Shown in pieces: positions 15,667 to 24,505 of a stretch of 39,023 nt of DNA. Source of the DNA: Rubrivivax sp. (GTDB taxonomy: Bacteria > Pseudomonadota > Gammaproteobacteria > Burkholderiales > Burkholderiaceae_C); the NCBI GenBank assembly GCA_021300575.1, contig JAJTDM010000050.1, forward strand, positions 1 to 39,023, given 5' to 3'. The translations under genes and the position numbers were made by a program. Each line of letters begins with the position of its first letter. Position 1 is the first letter of the stretch. The notes beneath the pieces were generated by a model. It was given only the letters and a program-made list of their open reading frames with translations. It searched no databases and was not told where the DNA came from.

Positions 15667-16746
15667 ATGCTCTACCGCGAAAACGGCCAATTCAAGACCT
15701 CCTACACGGCGGATCACCAGCCCTTGCCCATCGCGCAGGACCGCATCGGCGTCGGGCTTCTGCTGGCCTTTGCGCTGGTGGGCATCCCGCTGCTGGTGCA
15801 GGACGACTACCTGTACAAGGCCATCCTGATCCCCTTCTTGATCCTCGGGCTGGCGGCGCTGGGCCTGAACATCCTGGTGGGCTACTGCGGGCAGATTTCG
15901 CTGGGCACGGGCGCCTTCATGGCAGTGGGTGCCTACGCGGCCTACAACCTGTTCGCACGTGTGGACGGCATGCCCATGATCGCCGCCATCTTGCTGGGCG
16001 GTGTCTTCGCCATGATCGCGGGGGTGTTGTTCGGCATTCCGAGCCTGCGCATCAAGGGGCTGTATCTTGCGGTGGCGACGCTGGCGGCCCAGTTCTTCTG
16101 GGACTGGGCGTTCCTGCGCATCAAGTGGTTCACCAACGAGTCGGCCTCGGGGTCGGTGGCGGTCTCCCAGTTGTCGCTCTTCGGCTGGGGCATCGACACG
16201 CCCGTGGAGAGGTACATCTTCTGCCTGCTCATGGTGATGGTCTTCGCCTGGATGGCCAAGAACCTGGTGCGCAGTCACATCGGCCGGGAGTGGATGGCCA
16301 TCCGCGACATGGATGTGGCCGCCTCCGTGATCGGCATCCGCCCGGTCTACGCCAAGCTCACGGCCTTTGCGGTGAGCAGCTTCATCGTCGGCGTGGCCGG
16401 TGCCATGTGGGGCTTCGTGCACCTGGGCGCCTGGGAGCCGGCCGCCTTCTCCATCGACCGCTCCTTCCAGCTGCTGTTCATGATCATCATCGGCGGGCTG
16501 GGCTCCATCATGGGCAGCTTCTTCGGCGCGGCCTTCATCGTGATCCTGCCTATCTTTCTGAATCAGTTCCTGCCCTGGGCCGGCGCGCTGGTAGGCGTGA
16601 CCATCAGCACCGCTGCGGTGGCGCACACCGAGTTCATGATCTTCGGCGCGCTCATCGTGTTCTTCCTGATCGTCGAGCCGCATGGGCTGGCCCGGCTGTG
16701 GTCCATAGGCAAGGAGAAGCTGAGGCTTTGGCCCTTCCCACATTGA
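15667..16746 (+). CDS. livM: ABC transporter permease LivM
   Basis: This 359-residue inner-membrane permease has about nine to ten hydrophobic segments. The first membrane block is preceded by a 30-residue polar N-terminus. GLNILVGYCGQISLGTGAFM near residues 66-85 is the hallmark LivM motif, and the cytoplasmic loop REWMAIRDMDVAASVIGI matches the ATPase-contact loop. It follows livH by 12 bp. It is the second half of the channel and lies upstream of the binding protein, the usual order in this operon type. Confidence 0.92.
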   Translation: MLYRENGQFKTSYTADHQPLPIAQDRIGVGLLLAFALVGIPLLVQDDYLYKAILIPFLILGLAALGLNILVGYCGQISLGTGAFMAVGAYAAYNLFARVDGMPMIAAILLGGVFAMIAGVLFGIPSLRIKGLYLAVATLAAQFFWDWAFLRIKWFTNESASGSVAVSQLSLFGWGIDTPVERYIFCLLMVMVFAWMAKNLVRSHIGREWMAIRDMDVAASVIGIRPVYAKLTAFAVSSFIVGVAGAMWGFVHLGAWEPAAFSIDRSFQLLFMIIIGGLGSIMGSFFGAAFIVILPIFLNQFLPWAGALVGVTISTAAVAHTEFMIFGALIVFFLIVEPHGLARLWSIGKEKLRLWPFPH

Positions 16747-16844
16747 GCACACCTGAATTTCGCCGGGAGCGATTCTCGAGTCGCGCCCATTTCCTTCCCC
16801 CAACCGCACGGACGCGTGCAACCTTCCCACCTCTGGAGGCCATG

Positions 16845-18182
16845 ATGAAGTTGAAGTCCCTCGCTGTTGCCGGCGCCATCGCCGCAGCGGCCCTGAGCAG
16901 CACGCTCACGGCGCCCGCCGCCTACGCGCAAGCCAAGGAGCAGTTCTTCCCGGCGCTGGTGTACCGCACCGGGGCCTACGCGCCCAACGGCACGCCGTTC
17001 GCCAACGGCTATGTCGATTACCTCAAGCTCACGAATGCCCGCGGGGGCGTCAACGGCGTCAAGGTGTCGTGGGAAGAGTGCGAGACCGGCTACGCCACCG
17101 ACCGTGGCGTGGAGTGCTACGAGCGCCTGAAGGGCAAGAACGGCGGGGCCACCGTGTTCCAGCCCCTGTCCACCGGCATCACCTTCGCGCTGACCGAGAA
17201 AGCGCCCGCTGACAAGATCCCGCTGATCACCGCCGGCTACGGCCGCAGCGACAGCGCCGACGGCCTGGCCTTCAAGTGGAACTTCATCCTGATGGGCACC
17301 TACTGGGACGCCGCCGACATGCTGATCCAGCACCTCGGCAAGAAGGAGGGCGGCCTGGACAAGCTGCGCGGTAAGAAGATCGCGCTCGTGTACCACGACA
17401 GCCCCTATGGCCGCGAGCCCATCCCGCTGCTGCAGGAGCGCAGCAAGATGCACGGCTTCGAGTTGTCCGTGCTGCCCGTGGCGCACCCCGGCGTGGAGCA
17501 GAAGGCCACGTGGTTGCAGATCCGACAGAACAGGCCCGACTACGTGCTGCTGTGGGGCTGGGGCGTGATGAACTCCACCTCGCTGAAGGAAGCCCAGGCC
17601 ACCGGCTACCCGCGCGACAGGATGTACGGCGTGTGGTGGGCCGGTGCCGAGCCTGACGTCAAGGACGTGGGCGAAGGCGCCAAGGGCTACAACGCACTCG
17701 CCCTGCAGCACGGCGCGGAGCCCGGCTCTGCCATCGTCAAGGAGATGCTGGACAAGGTGCACGGCAAGGGTCAGGGCACCGGTCCGAAGGATGAAGTGGG
17801 CCAGGTGCTCTACATGCGCGGCTTGATCTCGGCCATGTTGGCCGTGGAGGGCGTGCGCGCTGCGCAAGAGCGCTTCGGCAAAGGCAAGTGGGTGAGCTCA
17901 GAGCAAGCGCGCTGGGGCTACGAGAACCTCAACCTCACGCAGGCCAAGCTCGACGCCCTGGGCTTCAAGGGTGTGATGCGGCCCATCAGCACCAGCTGCG
18001 CCGACCACCGCGGCGCCAACTTCGCACGCGTCCACACCTGGGACGGCTCGAAGTGGGTGTACTCCTCCGACTGGTACCAGAGTGACGACTCCATCCTCAA
18101 GCCCATGACCCGGGCCTCGGCGGACAAGTACCTGGCCGAGAAGAAGATCGCGCGCCGCGCGCCGGCGGATTGCCAGAGCTGA
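16845..18182 (+). CDS. ABC transporter periplasmic substrate-binding protein (LivJ/LivK type)
   Basis: This 445-residue type I periplasmic binding protein starts at ATG 16845: GGAGG lies 5 bases before it, whereas the adjacent ATG 16842 would be too close. The signal peptide is residues 1-27, ending APAAYAQA. The mature protein opens FFPALVYRTGAYAPNG and contains the Peripla_BP_6 landmarks VNGVKVSWEECETGYATDRG and KKIALVYHDSPYGR. At 445 residues it is larger than the classic leucine-binding proteins (about 365), as in relatives linked to aromatic or lipid-like acids. The ligand is not determinable. A stable hairpin follows its stop codon. Confidence 0.9.
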   Translation: MKLKSLAVAGAIAAAALSSTLTAPAAYAQAKEQFFPALVYRTGAYAPNGTPFANGYVDYLKLTNARGGVNGVKVSWEECETGYATDRGVECYERLKGKNGGATVFQPLSTGITFALTEKAPADKIPLITAGYGRSDSADGLAFKWNFILMGTYWDAADMLIQHLGKKEGGLDKLRGKKIALVYHDSPYGREPIPLLQERSKMHGFELSVLPVAHPGVEQKATWLQIRQNRPDYVLLWGWGVMNSTSLKEAQATGYPRDRMYGVWWAGAEPDVKDVGEGAKGYNALALQHGAEPGSAIVKEMLDKVHGKGQGTGPKDEVGQVLYMRGLISAMLAVEGVRAAQERFGKGKWVSSEQARWGYENLNLTQAKLDALGFKGVMRPISTSCADHRGANFARVHTWDGSKWVYSSDWYQSDDSILKPMTRASADKYLAEKKIARRAPADCQS

Positions 18183-18197
18183 GCCCTGTCCTCCTTA

Positions 18198-18221
18198 CCC
18201 TCCCGCCAAACGGTGGGAGGG
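18198..18221 (+). other. Stable intercistronic hairpin after the binding-protein gene
   Basis: CCCTCCCGCC pairs with GGTGGGAGGG around an AAAC loop, giving a 10-bp stem with one G-T pair. It lies in the 57-bp gap between the binding protein and livF. No T-run follows, so it is unlikely to be an intrinsic terminator. A 3' mRNA-stabilising structure that raises the amount of binding protein relative to the ATPase is the likeliest role. Confidence 0.55.
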
Positions 18222-18239
18222 GCTTCAGCGAGCCTCGAA

Positions 18240-19046
18240 ATGAGCAACATCCTCCTGAACGTCAACGGCATCGAGGTCATCTACAGCCACGTGATCCTCG
18301 TGCTCAAGGGCGTCTCGCTGAACGTGCCCGAAGGCAAGGTGGTCGCCCTGCTGGGCGGCAACGGCGCGGGCAAGACCACCACGCTGCGCGCCGTGAGCAA
18401 CCTGCTGGCAGGTGAGCGCGGCGAAGTCACCAAAGGCTCCATCGAACTGCGCGGCGAGCGCATCGAGAAGCTCTCCACGGCCGACATGGTCAACCGCGGC
18501 GTCATCCAGGTGATGGAGGGGCGCCACTGCTTCGCCCACCTCACCATCGAGGACAACCTGCTGACCGGCGCCTACACCCGCACGGATGGCAAGGCCGCGA
18601 TCGCGCAGACACTGGAGAAGGTCTACAACTACTTTCCACGCCTGAAGACGCGCCGCACTTCGCAGGCGGCCTACACCTCGGGCGGTGAACAGCAGATGTG
18701 CGCGATCGGTCGGGCGCTGATGGCGAACCCGAAGATGGTGCTGCTGGACGAGCCGTCCATGGGCCTGGCGCCGCAGATCGTGGAAGAAGTCTTCGAGATC
18801 GTGAAGGATCTCAATACGAAGGAGAAGGTGACCTTCCTGCTGGCCGAGCAGAACACCAACATGGCGCTGCGCTACTCCGATTACGGCTACATCCTGGAGA
18901 ACGGCCGCATCGTGATGGACGGGCTGGCCAAGGACCTGCGGGAGAACGAGGACGTCAAGGAGTTCTACCTCGGCATGGGCGGAGGCGACCGCAAGAGCTT
19001 CAAGGATGTCAAGAGCTACAAGCGCCGCAAGCGCTGGCTGGCTTGA
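18240..19046 (+). CDS. livF: Branched-chain amino-acid-type ABC transporter ATPase LivF
   Basis: This is the 268-residue second ATPase of the importer. Walker A is GGNGAGKT at 39-46, the signature TSGGEQQMCAIGRAL is intact, and Walker B is VLLLDEPSMGLAP, which is the LivF version. Compared with the usual length of about 235 residues, the C-terminus carries an extra stretch after EFYLGMGGG, rich in Lys and Arg (SFKDVKSYKRRKRWLA). ATG 18240 is chosen from the conserved start MSNILLNVNGIEV. An in-frame GTG or ATG further up would overlap the hairpin. It pairs with LivG under the LivHM channel. Confidence 0.9.
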   Translation: MSNILLNVNGIEVIYSHVILVLKGVSLNVPEGKVVALLGGNGAGKTTTLRAVSNLLAGERGEVTKGSIELRGERIEKLSTADMVNRGVIQVMEGRHCFAHLTIEDNLLTGAYTRTDGKAAIAQTLEKVYNYFPRLKTRRTSQAAYTSGGEQQMCAIGRALMANPKMVLLDEPSMGLAPQIVEEVFEIVKDLNTKEKVTFLLAEQNTNMALRYSDYGYILENGRIVMDGLAKDLRENEDVKEFYLGMGGGDRKSFKDVKSYKRRKRWLA

Positions 19047-19055
19047 GTTCAGGGC

Positions 19056-19358
19056 GTGAGCGATGACGCCTGGGGCTTCGCCCCGCCACCCTTCCAGCCC
19101 GAGGAAGCCCTGCAGCGGCTGAGGCGAGACCTGAAAGACCTGGGCCTTATCGAGCGCGCGGGCGTGTTCGAGCGCGGTGGCGTGGCTCTGGCCCGCGCGG
19201 CCGTGTCGCAGGGGCACCTTGAAGCTGCAGCGGTGCGCAAGCCCTCGCGCAACAGCCCCGAATGGCAGGCCCGCACCCTGAAGACCTCTGCCGAGGTGCG
19301 CGACTTCACGCAGCACCTGAAAAAGCAGCTCGCCCAATGGAGCGACCGAGATGACTGA
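19056..19358 (+). CDS. Conserved-looking small protein of unknown function
   Basis: This 100-residue protein starts at GTG 19056, 9 bp after livF, and ends 8 bp inside the next ligase gene, so it is almost certainly co-translated. It is predicted soluble and mostly helical, with an N-terminal FAPPPFQPEEALQRLRRDLK segment, alternating charged residues, and a C-terminal EVRDFTQHLKKQLAQWSDR. No signal peptide, membrane segment or metal motif is seen. No family is recognised. Its fixed position between an ABC ATPase and a CoA ligase suggests an accessory role for the ligase or transporter. Confidence 0.7.
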   Translation: MSDDAWGFAPPPFQPEEALQRLRRDLKDLGLIERAGVFERGGVALARAAVSQGHLEAAAVRKPSRNSPEWQARTLKTSAEVRDFTQHLKKQLAQWSDRDD

Positions 19359-20631
19359 TATCCAACGTATCCCCCCGAACCCGCTGGACCCCCTGGAAGC
19401 CCGGGACCCGGCGGCGCGCGAGGCCGGCCTGATGACCGCCCTGCCAGGCATCGTGCGTGCCGCGCAGGCGGTGCCGGGCATGGCCGCGCTGCTTGAAGGC
19501 GTGGATCCCGCGAGCGTATGCACACGGGCAGCCCTGGCAGCCCTGCCCGTGCTGCGCAAGCCCGAGTTGCTGGAGCGTCAGAAGGCGCAAAGAGCCACCG
19601 ACCCTTTCGGCGGCTATTCCGCCATCGGCTGGCGCGGCCTGCGGGGCTTGAGCGGCGCGCGCCGGGTCTACCAGTCGCCAGGGCCCATCTACGAACCCGA
19701 AGGTGGCAGCGCGGACTACTGGCGCATCGCGCGTGCCCTGCGCGCGGCCGGCTTCGAAGCCGGGGACCTGGTGCACAACAGCTTCAGCTACCACCTGACG
19801 CCTGGGGCCTGGATGATGGAAAGCGGCGCGCAGGCCCTGGGCTGCACCGTCTTTCCAGGCGGCGTGGGCAACACCGAATTGCAGCTGCAGGCCATGACCG
19901 ACCTGCGTCCCGACGCGTATTGCGGCACACCGAGCTTTCTGCGCATCCTGCTGGAGAAAGCCGCCGAGACCGGCGTGGTGATCCCGTCGCTGAAGAAGGC
20001 GCTGGTCAGCGGCGAGGCCTTTCCCCCGTCGCTGCGCGACTGGTTGAAAGAGCGCGGCATCGAGGGCTACCAGGCCTATGCCACCGCCGACGTGGGCTTG
20101 ATCGCTTACGAAACCGCAGCCCGTCAGGGTCTGGTCGTCGACGAAGGCGTGCTGGTGGAGATCGTGCGGCCCGGCACGGGCGACCCGGTGCCCGAGGGCG
20201 AGGTGGGCGAGGTGGTGGTCACCGTGCTGCACCCCGAGTACCCGCTGGTGCGTTTTGGCACCGGCGACCTGTCGGCCGTGCTGCCGGGGCCCTGCCCCAC
20301 CGGCCGCACGAACGGCCGCATCAAGGGCTGGATGGGCCGCGCCGACCAGACGGCCAAGGTGCGCGGCATGTTCGTCCACCCCAGCCAGGTGGCCGAGGTG
20401 CTGCGCCGGCACGCCGGCGTGACGCGCGCCCGCCTCGTGGTGGAGGGTGAGATGGCCAACGACCGCATGACCCTGCGGCTGGAGGTGGCCGGCGCCCCCG
20501 ACGGCCTGGGCGAGGCTGTGGCCCACACGGTGCGCGACGTGACCAAGCTGCGCTGCGATGTGGAGCTGGTGGCCCCTGGTTCGCTGCCCAACGACGGCAA
20601 GGTGATCGAGGACGCCAGAACCTACCAATGA
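19351..20631 (+). CDS. Phenylacetate-CoA ligase (PaaK)-like AMP-forming ligase
   Basis: This 426-residue adenylate-forming enzyme belongs to the PaaK/CapK branch, clearly different from the first ligase of the operon. It contains YQSPGPIYEPEGG in the position of the ATP-binding loop, DLVHNSFSYHLTPGAWMMES, the block GEAFPPSLRDWLKERGIEGY, and near the end GRADQTAKVRGMFVHPSQV, where the C-terminal AMP-binding_C domain begins. PaaK enzymes make CoA thioesters of aromatic acids; relatives also activate other acids. Its start overlaps the small unknown gene by 8 bp. Together with the importer this suggests uptake and activation of an aromatic or alicyclic acid, but the acid is unknown. Confidence 0.85.
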   Translation: MTDIQRIPPNPLDPLEARDPAAREAGLMTALPGIVRAAQAVPGMAALLEGVDPASVCTRAALAALPVLRKPELLERQKAQRATDPFGGYSAIGWRGLRGLSGARRVYQSPGPIYEPEGGSADYWRIARALRAAGFEAGDLVHNSFSYHLTPGAWMMESGAQALGCTVFPGGVGNTELQLQAMTDLRPDAYCGTPSFLRILLEKAAETGVVIPSLKKALVSGEAFPPSLRDWLKERGIEGYQAYATADVGLIAYETAARQGLVVDEGVLVEIVRPGTGDPVPEGEVGEVVVTVLHPEYPLVRFGTGDLSAVLPGPCPTGRTNGRIKGWMGRADQTAKVRGMFVHPSQVAEVLRRHAGVTRARLVVEGEMANDRMTLRLEVAGAPDGLGEAVAHTVRDVTKLRCDVELVAPGSLPNDGKVIEDARTYQ

Positions 20632-20781
20632 GCCGCTCACTTGGAACCAGGCGCAGCCTCTGAGGGCCTCCCATGGCGCCTTCTTGATCCAGGCCAAGCC
20701 GATCAAGTGGTTCCCAACCCAGGGGCTTTCACAAGGCTCTACCATCGCATCTTGTCGATTCCATCTTCCGGAGACACCCCC

Positions 20782-21753
20782 ATGAAGAAATTGCTGGCCG
20801 CCCTGGCGTCCGCCACCCTGACTTTGCCTGCCCTGGCGGCCTACCCGGAAAAGCCGGTGACCATCGTCGTGCCGTTCGCCGCGGGCGGGCCCACCGACAA
20901 GGTGGCCCGCGACCTGGGTGTGGTGCTGAGCAAGCACCTGAACAACCAGACCATCGCCATCGAGAACGTGGGCGGCGCCGGCGGTACCCTGGGCGCGGCC
21001 CGTGTGGCCAAGGCCGCACCGGACGGCTACACGCTGCTGTTGCACCACATCGGCATGGCCACCTCACCGGCCCTGTACCGCAAGATGCCTTACGACACGC
21101 TGGGCGATTTCGAGTACCTGGGCATGGTCAACGACGTGCCCATGACCATCGTCGGCCGTCCGACGTTGCCCGCCAACACCATGCCCGAGTTGGTGAAGTG
21201 GCTGGAAGCCAACAGGGGCAAGATCAACCTGGCCAACGCCGGGTTGGGCGCGGCGTCGCATCTGTGCGGCCTGCTGTTCCAGCAAAGCCTGAAGATCGAC
21301 ATGACCACCGTGCCCTACAAGGGTACGGGCCCGGCCATGACGGACCTGATGGGCGGCCAGGTGGACATCATGTGCGACCAGACCACGAACACGTCGGCAC
21401 AGATCGAGGGCGGCACGGTCAAGGGCTATGCGGTCACCAGCCCGCGGCGCCTGACCACGCCGGCGCTGGCCAAGCTGCCCACGCTGGACGAGTCCGGCAT
21501 GAAGGGCTTCAACATCAGCATCTGGCACGGCATGTACGCACCCAAGGGCACGCCCAAGCCCATCCAGGAGCAGATCAACGCCGCACTGCGCAAGGCGCTG
21601 GCCGACCCTGAGTTCATCAAGCGCCAGGAAGCGCTGGGCGCCGTGGTCGTGAGCGACGCTCGCCTGGGCCAGGCCGAGCACAAGCGCTTCGTCGAGGCCG
21701 AGATCAACAAGTGGGGCCCGGTGATCAAGGCCGCCGGCCAGTACGCCGACTGA
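20782..21753 (+). CDS. Bug-family (TctC-like) periplasmic binding protein
   Basis: This 323-residue extracytoplasmic receptor is of the tripartite tricarboxylate transporter type. The signal peptide is residues 1-20 (ending LPALAA). The family hallmark YPEKPVTIVVPFAAGGPTDK follows immediately, and VGGAGGTLGAARVAKAAPDGYT is the second conserved block. The start is supported by GGAG before ATG 20782. The membrane partners TctA and TctB are absent, as is usual for the many orphan Bug proteins of Burkholderiales. A 150-bp gap separates it from the PaaK-like ligase, so it may have its own promoter. It is followed by a strong terminator that closes the operon. Confidence 0.9.
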   Translation: MKKLLAALASATLTLPALAAYPEKPVTIVVPFAAGGPTDKVARDLGVVLSKHLNNQTIAIENVGGAGGTLGAARVAKAAPDGYTLLLHHIGMATSPALYRKMPYDTLGDFEYLGMVNDVPMTIVGRPTLPANTMPELVKWLEANRGKINLANAGLGAASHLCGLLFQQSLKIDMTTVPYKGTGPAMTDLMGGQVDIMCDQTTNTSAQIEGGTVKGYAVTSPRRLTTPALAKLPTLDESGMKGFNISIWHGMYAPKGTPKPIQEQINAALRKALADPEFIKRQEALGAVVVSDARLGQAEHKRFVEAEINKWGPVIKAAGQYAD

Positions 21754-21806
21754 TCAGCCCCCACCTGCGCTGAGACCGGTCGGCCCTCGGGCCGGCCTGA
21801 TCGGAC

Positions 21807-21832
21807 AAGCCGGCCCCTGGGCCGGCTTTTTC
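21807..21832 (+). terminator. Rho-independent terminator after the Bug-protein gene
   Basis: AAGCCGGCCC and GGGCCGGCTT form a perfect 10-bp stem around a CT turn, followed by TTT and C. It lies 53 bp after the stop of the Bug gene and ends the long plus-strand operon. A second GC-rich hairpin, CGGCCC-TC-GGGCCG at 21781-21794, lies just before it. On the other strand no T-run follows, so it should act in the plus direction only. Confidence 0.8.
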
Positions 21833-21843
21833 ATACCCCGCCC

Positions 21844-22287
21844 TCAGGCGCCGATACGCAGCGGAATCGTGACCGGTCCGTCGTTGACCAGGTGCACCTG
21901 CATGTCGGCACCGAAGCGGCCGCAGGCCACCTGCGGGTGGCGCTCCCGGGACAGGCGCAAGACGGTCTCGTACAACGCCTCGCCCTGCAGTGGCGGCGCT
22001 GCGCCAGTGAAGCTCGGGCGGTTGCCGCCCCGGGTATCCGCTGCCAGCGTGAACTGCGACACGATGAGCAGGCCGCCGGCGGTGTCCTGCACGCTGCGGT
22101 TCATGCGGCCCTGCTCGTCGGCAAAGATGCGCAGCTTCAGCACCTTGTCCACCAGCTTCGACGCCACGGACGGGGTGTCGTCGGGCTCGGCGCACACCAG
22201 CATCAGCAGGCCGCCACCGATGGCTCCCACCGTCTCCCCGGCAATCTCCACCCGCGCCTGCGACACCCGCTGCAGCAGTGCGATCAC
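21844..22287 (-). CDS. dtd: D-aminoacyl-tRNA deacylase
   Basis: This 147-residue Dtd hydrolyses D-amino acids from mischarged tRNAs (for example D-Tyr-tRNA) and glycine from tRNA-Ala. It has the conserved start IALLQRVSQARVEI, the SQFTLAADT active-site loop near residue 77-85, and the C-terminal NDGPVT that enforces chirality. The length is normal. It starts with GTG 22287, overlapping the TGA of the cation transporter gene, so translation is coupled. The close linkage to tyrS fits its role in proofreading tyrosyl-tRNA. Confidence 0.95.
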   Translation of the reverse strand: MIALLQRVSQARVEIAGETVGAIGGGLLMLVCAEPDDTPSVASKLVDKVLKLRIFADEQGRMNRSVQDTAGGLLIVSQFTLAADTRGGNRPSFTGAAPPLQGEALYETVLRLSRERHPQVACGRFGADMQVHLVNDGPVTIPLRIGA

Positions 22288-23174
22288 AGGAGGTCCTTGG
22301 GATCGTCGAAGTGCGCTTCCACGTCCATGGGCAGCAGCTGGATGGACGCCCGCAGTCCGGGCACGGCGCTCATGAGTGCCTGCTCCACCGAGGTACGCAG
22401 CGCCGCAGCCCGGCCCAGGGTCCAGCCCGACGGCATGTGCATGTGCAGATCGACGAAGCGCCGCTGGCCGGCACGCCGGGTGCTCACATGGTCAAAGCGG
22501 ATGGCCTGGTGGCGAAAGCCGTCCAGGGTCTTCTCGATCTCCGCCCGCACCTCGGGCTCCAGCGCGCGGTCCATCAGCCCGTCGGCGGAGCGGCGCACCA
22601 GCGAGGCCCCCTCGCGCAGGATGTTCAACGCCAGCGCGATAGCCACCACCGGGTCCAGCCACAGCCAGCCCGTGAACTTCACCGCCAGCAGGCCCACCAC
22701 CACGCCGGCAGAGGTCCAGACGTCGGTGATCAGATGCCGCGCATCGGCTTCCAGCGCCATGGAGCGGTGCTCGCGCGCCTTGCGCAACATGGCAAAGGCC
22801 AGCGCGCCGTTCAGCACTGAACTGGCCACGGACAGCGCCAGGCCCAGGCCCACGTCCTCCAGGGGTTGCGGATCCAGCAGGCGGTGCCCGGCGGCCCACA
22901 TGATGGCCAATGCCGCCACCATGATCAGCACGCCTTCGAAGCCGCTGGAGAAGTACTCGGCCTTGTGGTGACCGTAGGGGTGATCGGCGTCGGGCGGTTG
23001 GTCGGCCACCGTCACCATGGTCAGCGCGAACATCGCACCGGCCAGGTTGACCAGCGACTCCAGCGCATCCGACAGCAAGCTCACCGAGTCGGTCACCCAC
23101 CAGGCGCCGGTCTTGAGCGCGATGGTGGCCAGCGCCACCGCGATGGACAGCTTCAGGTAGGAGCGGACCTGCAT
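22284..23174 (-). CDS. Cation diffusion facilitator (FieF/YiiP-like)
   Basis: This 296-residue inner-membrane divalent-cation/proton antiporter has about six membrane segments. The metal-site motif in helix 2 appears within SLLSDALESLVN (about residues 32-43), HPYGHHKAEYF is the conserved loop after helix 3, and the second site lies in HLITDVWTS (about 147-155). The C-terminal cytoplasmic ferredoxin-like domain carries DLHMHMPSG. It lies between tyrS and dtd on the same strand, 21 bp after tyrS. Zn or Fe export is the family role; metal preference cannot be read with confidence. Confidence 0.9.
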   Translation of the reverse strand: MQVRSYLKLSIAVALATIALKTGAWWVTDSVSLLSDALESLVNLAGAMFALTMVTVADQPPDADHPYGHHKAEYFSSGFEGVLIMVAALAIMWAAGHRLLDPQPLEDVGLGLALSVASSVLNGALAFAMLRKAREHRSMALEADARHLITDVWTSAGVVVGLLAVKFTGWLWLDPVVAIALALNILREGASLVRRSADGLMDRALEPEVRAEIEKTLDGFRHQAIRFDHVSTRRAGQRRFVDLHMHMPSGWTLGRAAALRTSVEQALMSAVPGLRASIQLLPMDVEAHFDDPKDLL

Positions 23175-23195
23175 GGGACTTGCGCGGCCCTGCGG

Positions 23196-24449
23196 CTAGG
23201 TGAGCGTGACGCGCGCGAACTTGCGCTTGCCCACCTGCACCACGTAGGTGCCCGGCGACAGCTTCAGAGCGCGATCGCTGACGGCCGAGCCCTCCACGCG
23301 CACGCCACCCTGGTCTACCAGGCGCAAGGCCTCGGTGGTGGATGGCGCCAGGCCCGCCTGCTTCAGCAGCGCGCCGATGCCCAAGGGTGCGCCCGACAAG
23401 CTCAGCTCGGGAATGACATCGGGCACACCGCCGGCCGCGCGGTTCTGGAAGTCCTGCTCGGCCGCATCGGCCGCGGCTGCGCCGTGGAAGCGCGCAGTGA
23501 TCTCGCGCGCCAGCATCACCTTGGCGTCCTTGGGGTTGCGCCCGGCCTCGACTTCAGCCTTCAGCGCCGCGATCTCGGCCTCCGAGCGGAAGCTCAGCAG
23601 CGTGTACCAGCGCCACATGAGCGTGTCGCTGATGGACAAGACCTTGGCGTACATCGTGTTCGCAGGCTCGGTGATGCCGATGGTGTTGTGCTTGCTCTTG
23701 CTCATCTTCTCGACGCCGTCGAGACCTTCGAGCAGGGGCATGGTGAGGATGCACTGCGGCTCCTGGCCGTACTCGGACTGCAGCATCCGGCCCATGAGCA
23801 GGTTGAACTTCTGGTCGGTGCCGCCGAGTTCCAGGTCAGACTTGAGTGCCACCGAGTCATAGCCCTGCATCAGCGGGTACAGGAACTCGTGCACCGAGAT
23901 CGGGGTGCCTTCCTTGAAGCGACGAGAGAAATCGTCGCGCTCCATCATGCGTGCCACGGTGTAGCGCGAGGCCAGCGAAATCATCCCGCGCGCGCCCAGG
24001 GGGTCGCTCCATTCGCTGTTCCAGCGCACCTCGGCGCGGTCCATGTCGATGACCAGCCCCACCTGCTCGAAGTAGGTCTTGGCATTGGCCTCGATCTGCT
24101 CACGCGTGAGCGGCGGGCGCGTGCTGTTGCGGCCGGACGGGTCGCCGATCATGGTGGTGAAGTCGCCGATCAGCGGGATCACCACGTGGCCCAGGTCCTG
24201 CAACTGGCGCATCTTGTTGAGCACCACCGTGTGCCCCAGGTGCAGGTCGGGCGCGGTGGGGTCCATGCCGAACTTGATGCGCAGCGGCACACCCGTGGCC
24301 TGCGAGCGGGCCAGCTTCTTCACCCAATCGGCTTCGGGCAGCAGTTCCTCGCAACCACGCAAGCACACGGCCAGGGCCTGCCGCACCTGGTCGTTCACGG
24401 GATGAGCGGAATCCTGAGGCGCGATCACGGGGGAAGCAGGCTGCGACAT
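23196..24449 (-). CDS. tyrS: Tyrosyl-tRNA synthetase
   Basis: This 417-residue class I aminoacyl-tRNA synthetase attaches tyrosine to tRNA-Tyr. The HIGH-type motif is HLGH at 70-73, the KMSKS loop is at 248-252, and [17 protein letters not shown] (about 205-221) is characteristic of TyrS. The last 65 residues form an S4 RNA-binding domain ending [13 protein letters not shown] 24449 is chosen; the frame extends further upstream but those residues resemble leader sequence. It is divergent from the M23 peptidase gene across a 228-bp region and heads the tyrS-cation transporter-dtd operon. Confidence 0.95.
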   Translation of the reverse strand: MSQPASPVIAPQDSAHPVNDQVRQALAVCLRGCEELLPEADWVKKLARSQATGVPLRIKFGMDPTAPDLHLGHTVVLNKMRQLQDLGHVVIPLIGDFTTMIGDPSGRNSTRPPLTREQIEANAKTYFEQVGLVIDMDRAEVRWNSEWSDPLGARGMISLASRYTVARMMERDDFSRRFKEGTPISVHEFLYPLMQGYDSVALKSDLELGGTDQKFNLLMGRMLQSEYGQEPQCILTMPLLEGLDGVEKMSKSKHNTIGITEPANTMYAKVLSISDTLMWRWYTLLSFRSEAEIAALKAEVEAGRNPKDAKVMLAREITARFHGAAAADAAEQDFQNRAAGGVPDVIPELSLSGAPLGIGALLKQAGLAPSTTEALRLVDQGGVRVEGSAVSDRALKLSPGTYVVQVGKRKFARVTLT

Positions 24450-24496
24450 GGCACGGCGGGCGAGGGGATTTTGGGGGCCTGAGGCGGGCAGCCGGT

Positions 24497-24505
24497 TGCT
24501 ATACT
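24497..24505 (+). promoter_or_regulatory. Candidate extended -10 promoter for the M23 peptidase gene
   Basis: TGCTATACT combines an extended-10 TGn with a near-consensus TATACT hexamer. It stands out in otherwise GC-rich DNA, in the divergent region between tyrS and the M23 gene. No convincing -35 is found at 17 bases. If used, it gives the peptidase mRNA a leader of about 165 bases. No RNA gene or clear riboswitch fold is recognised in that leader. Confidence 0.4.
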
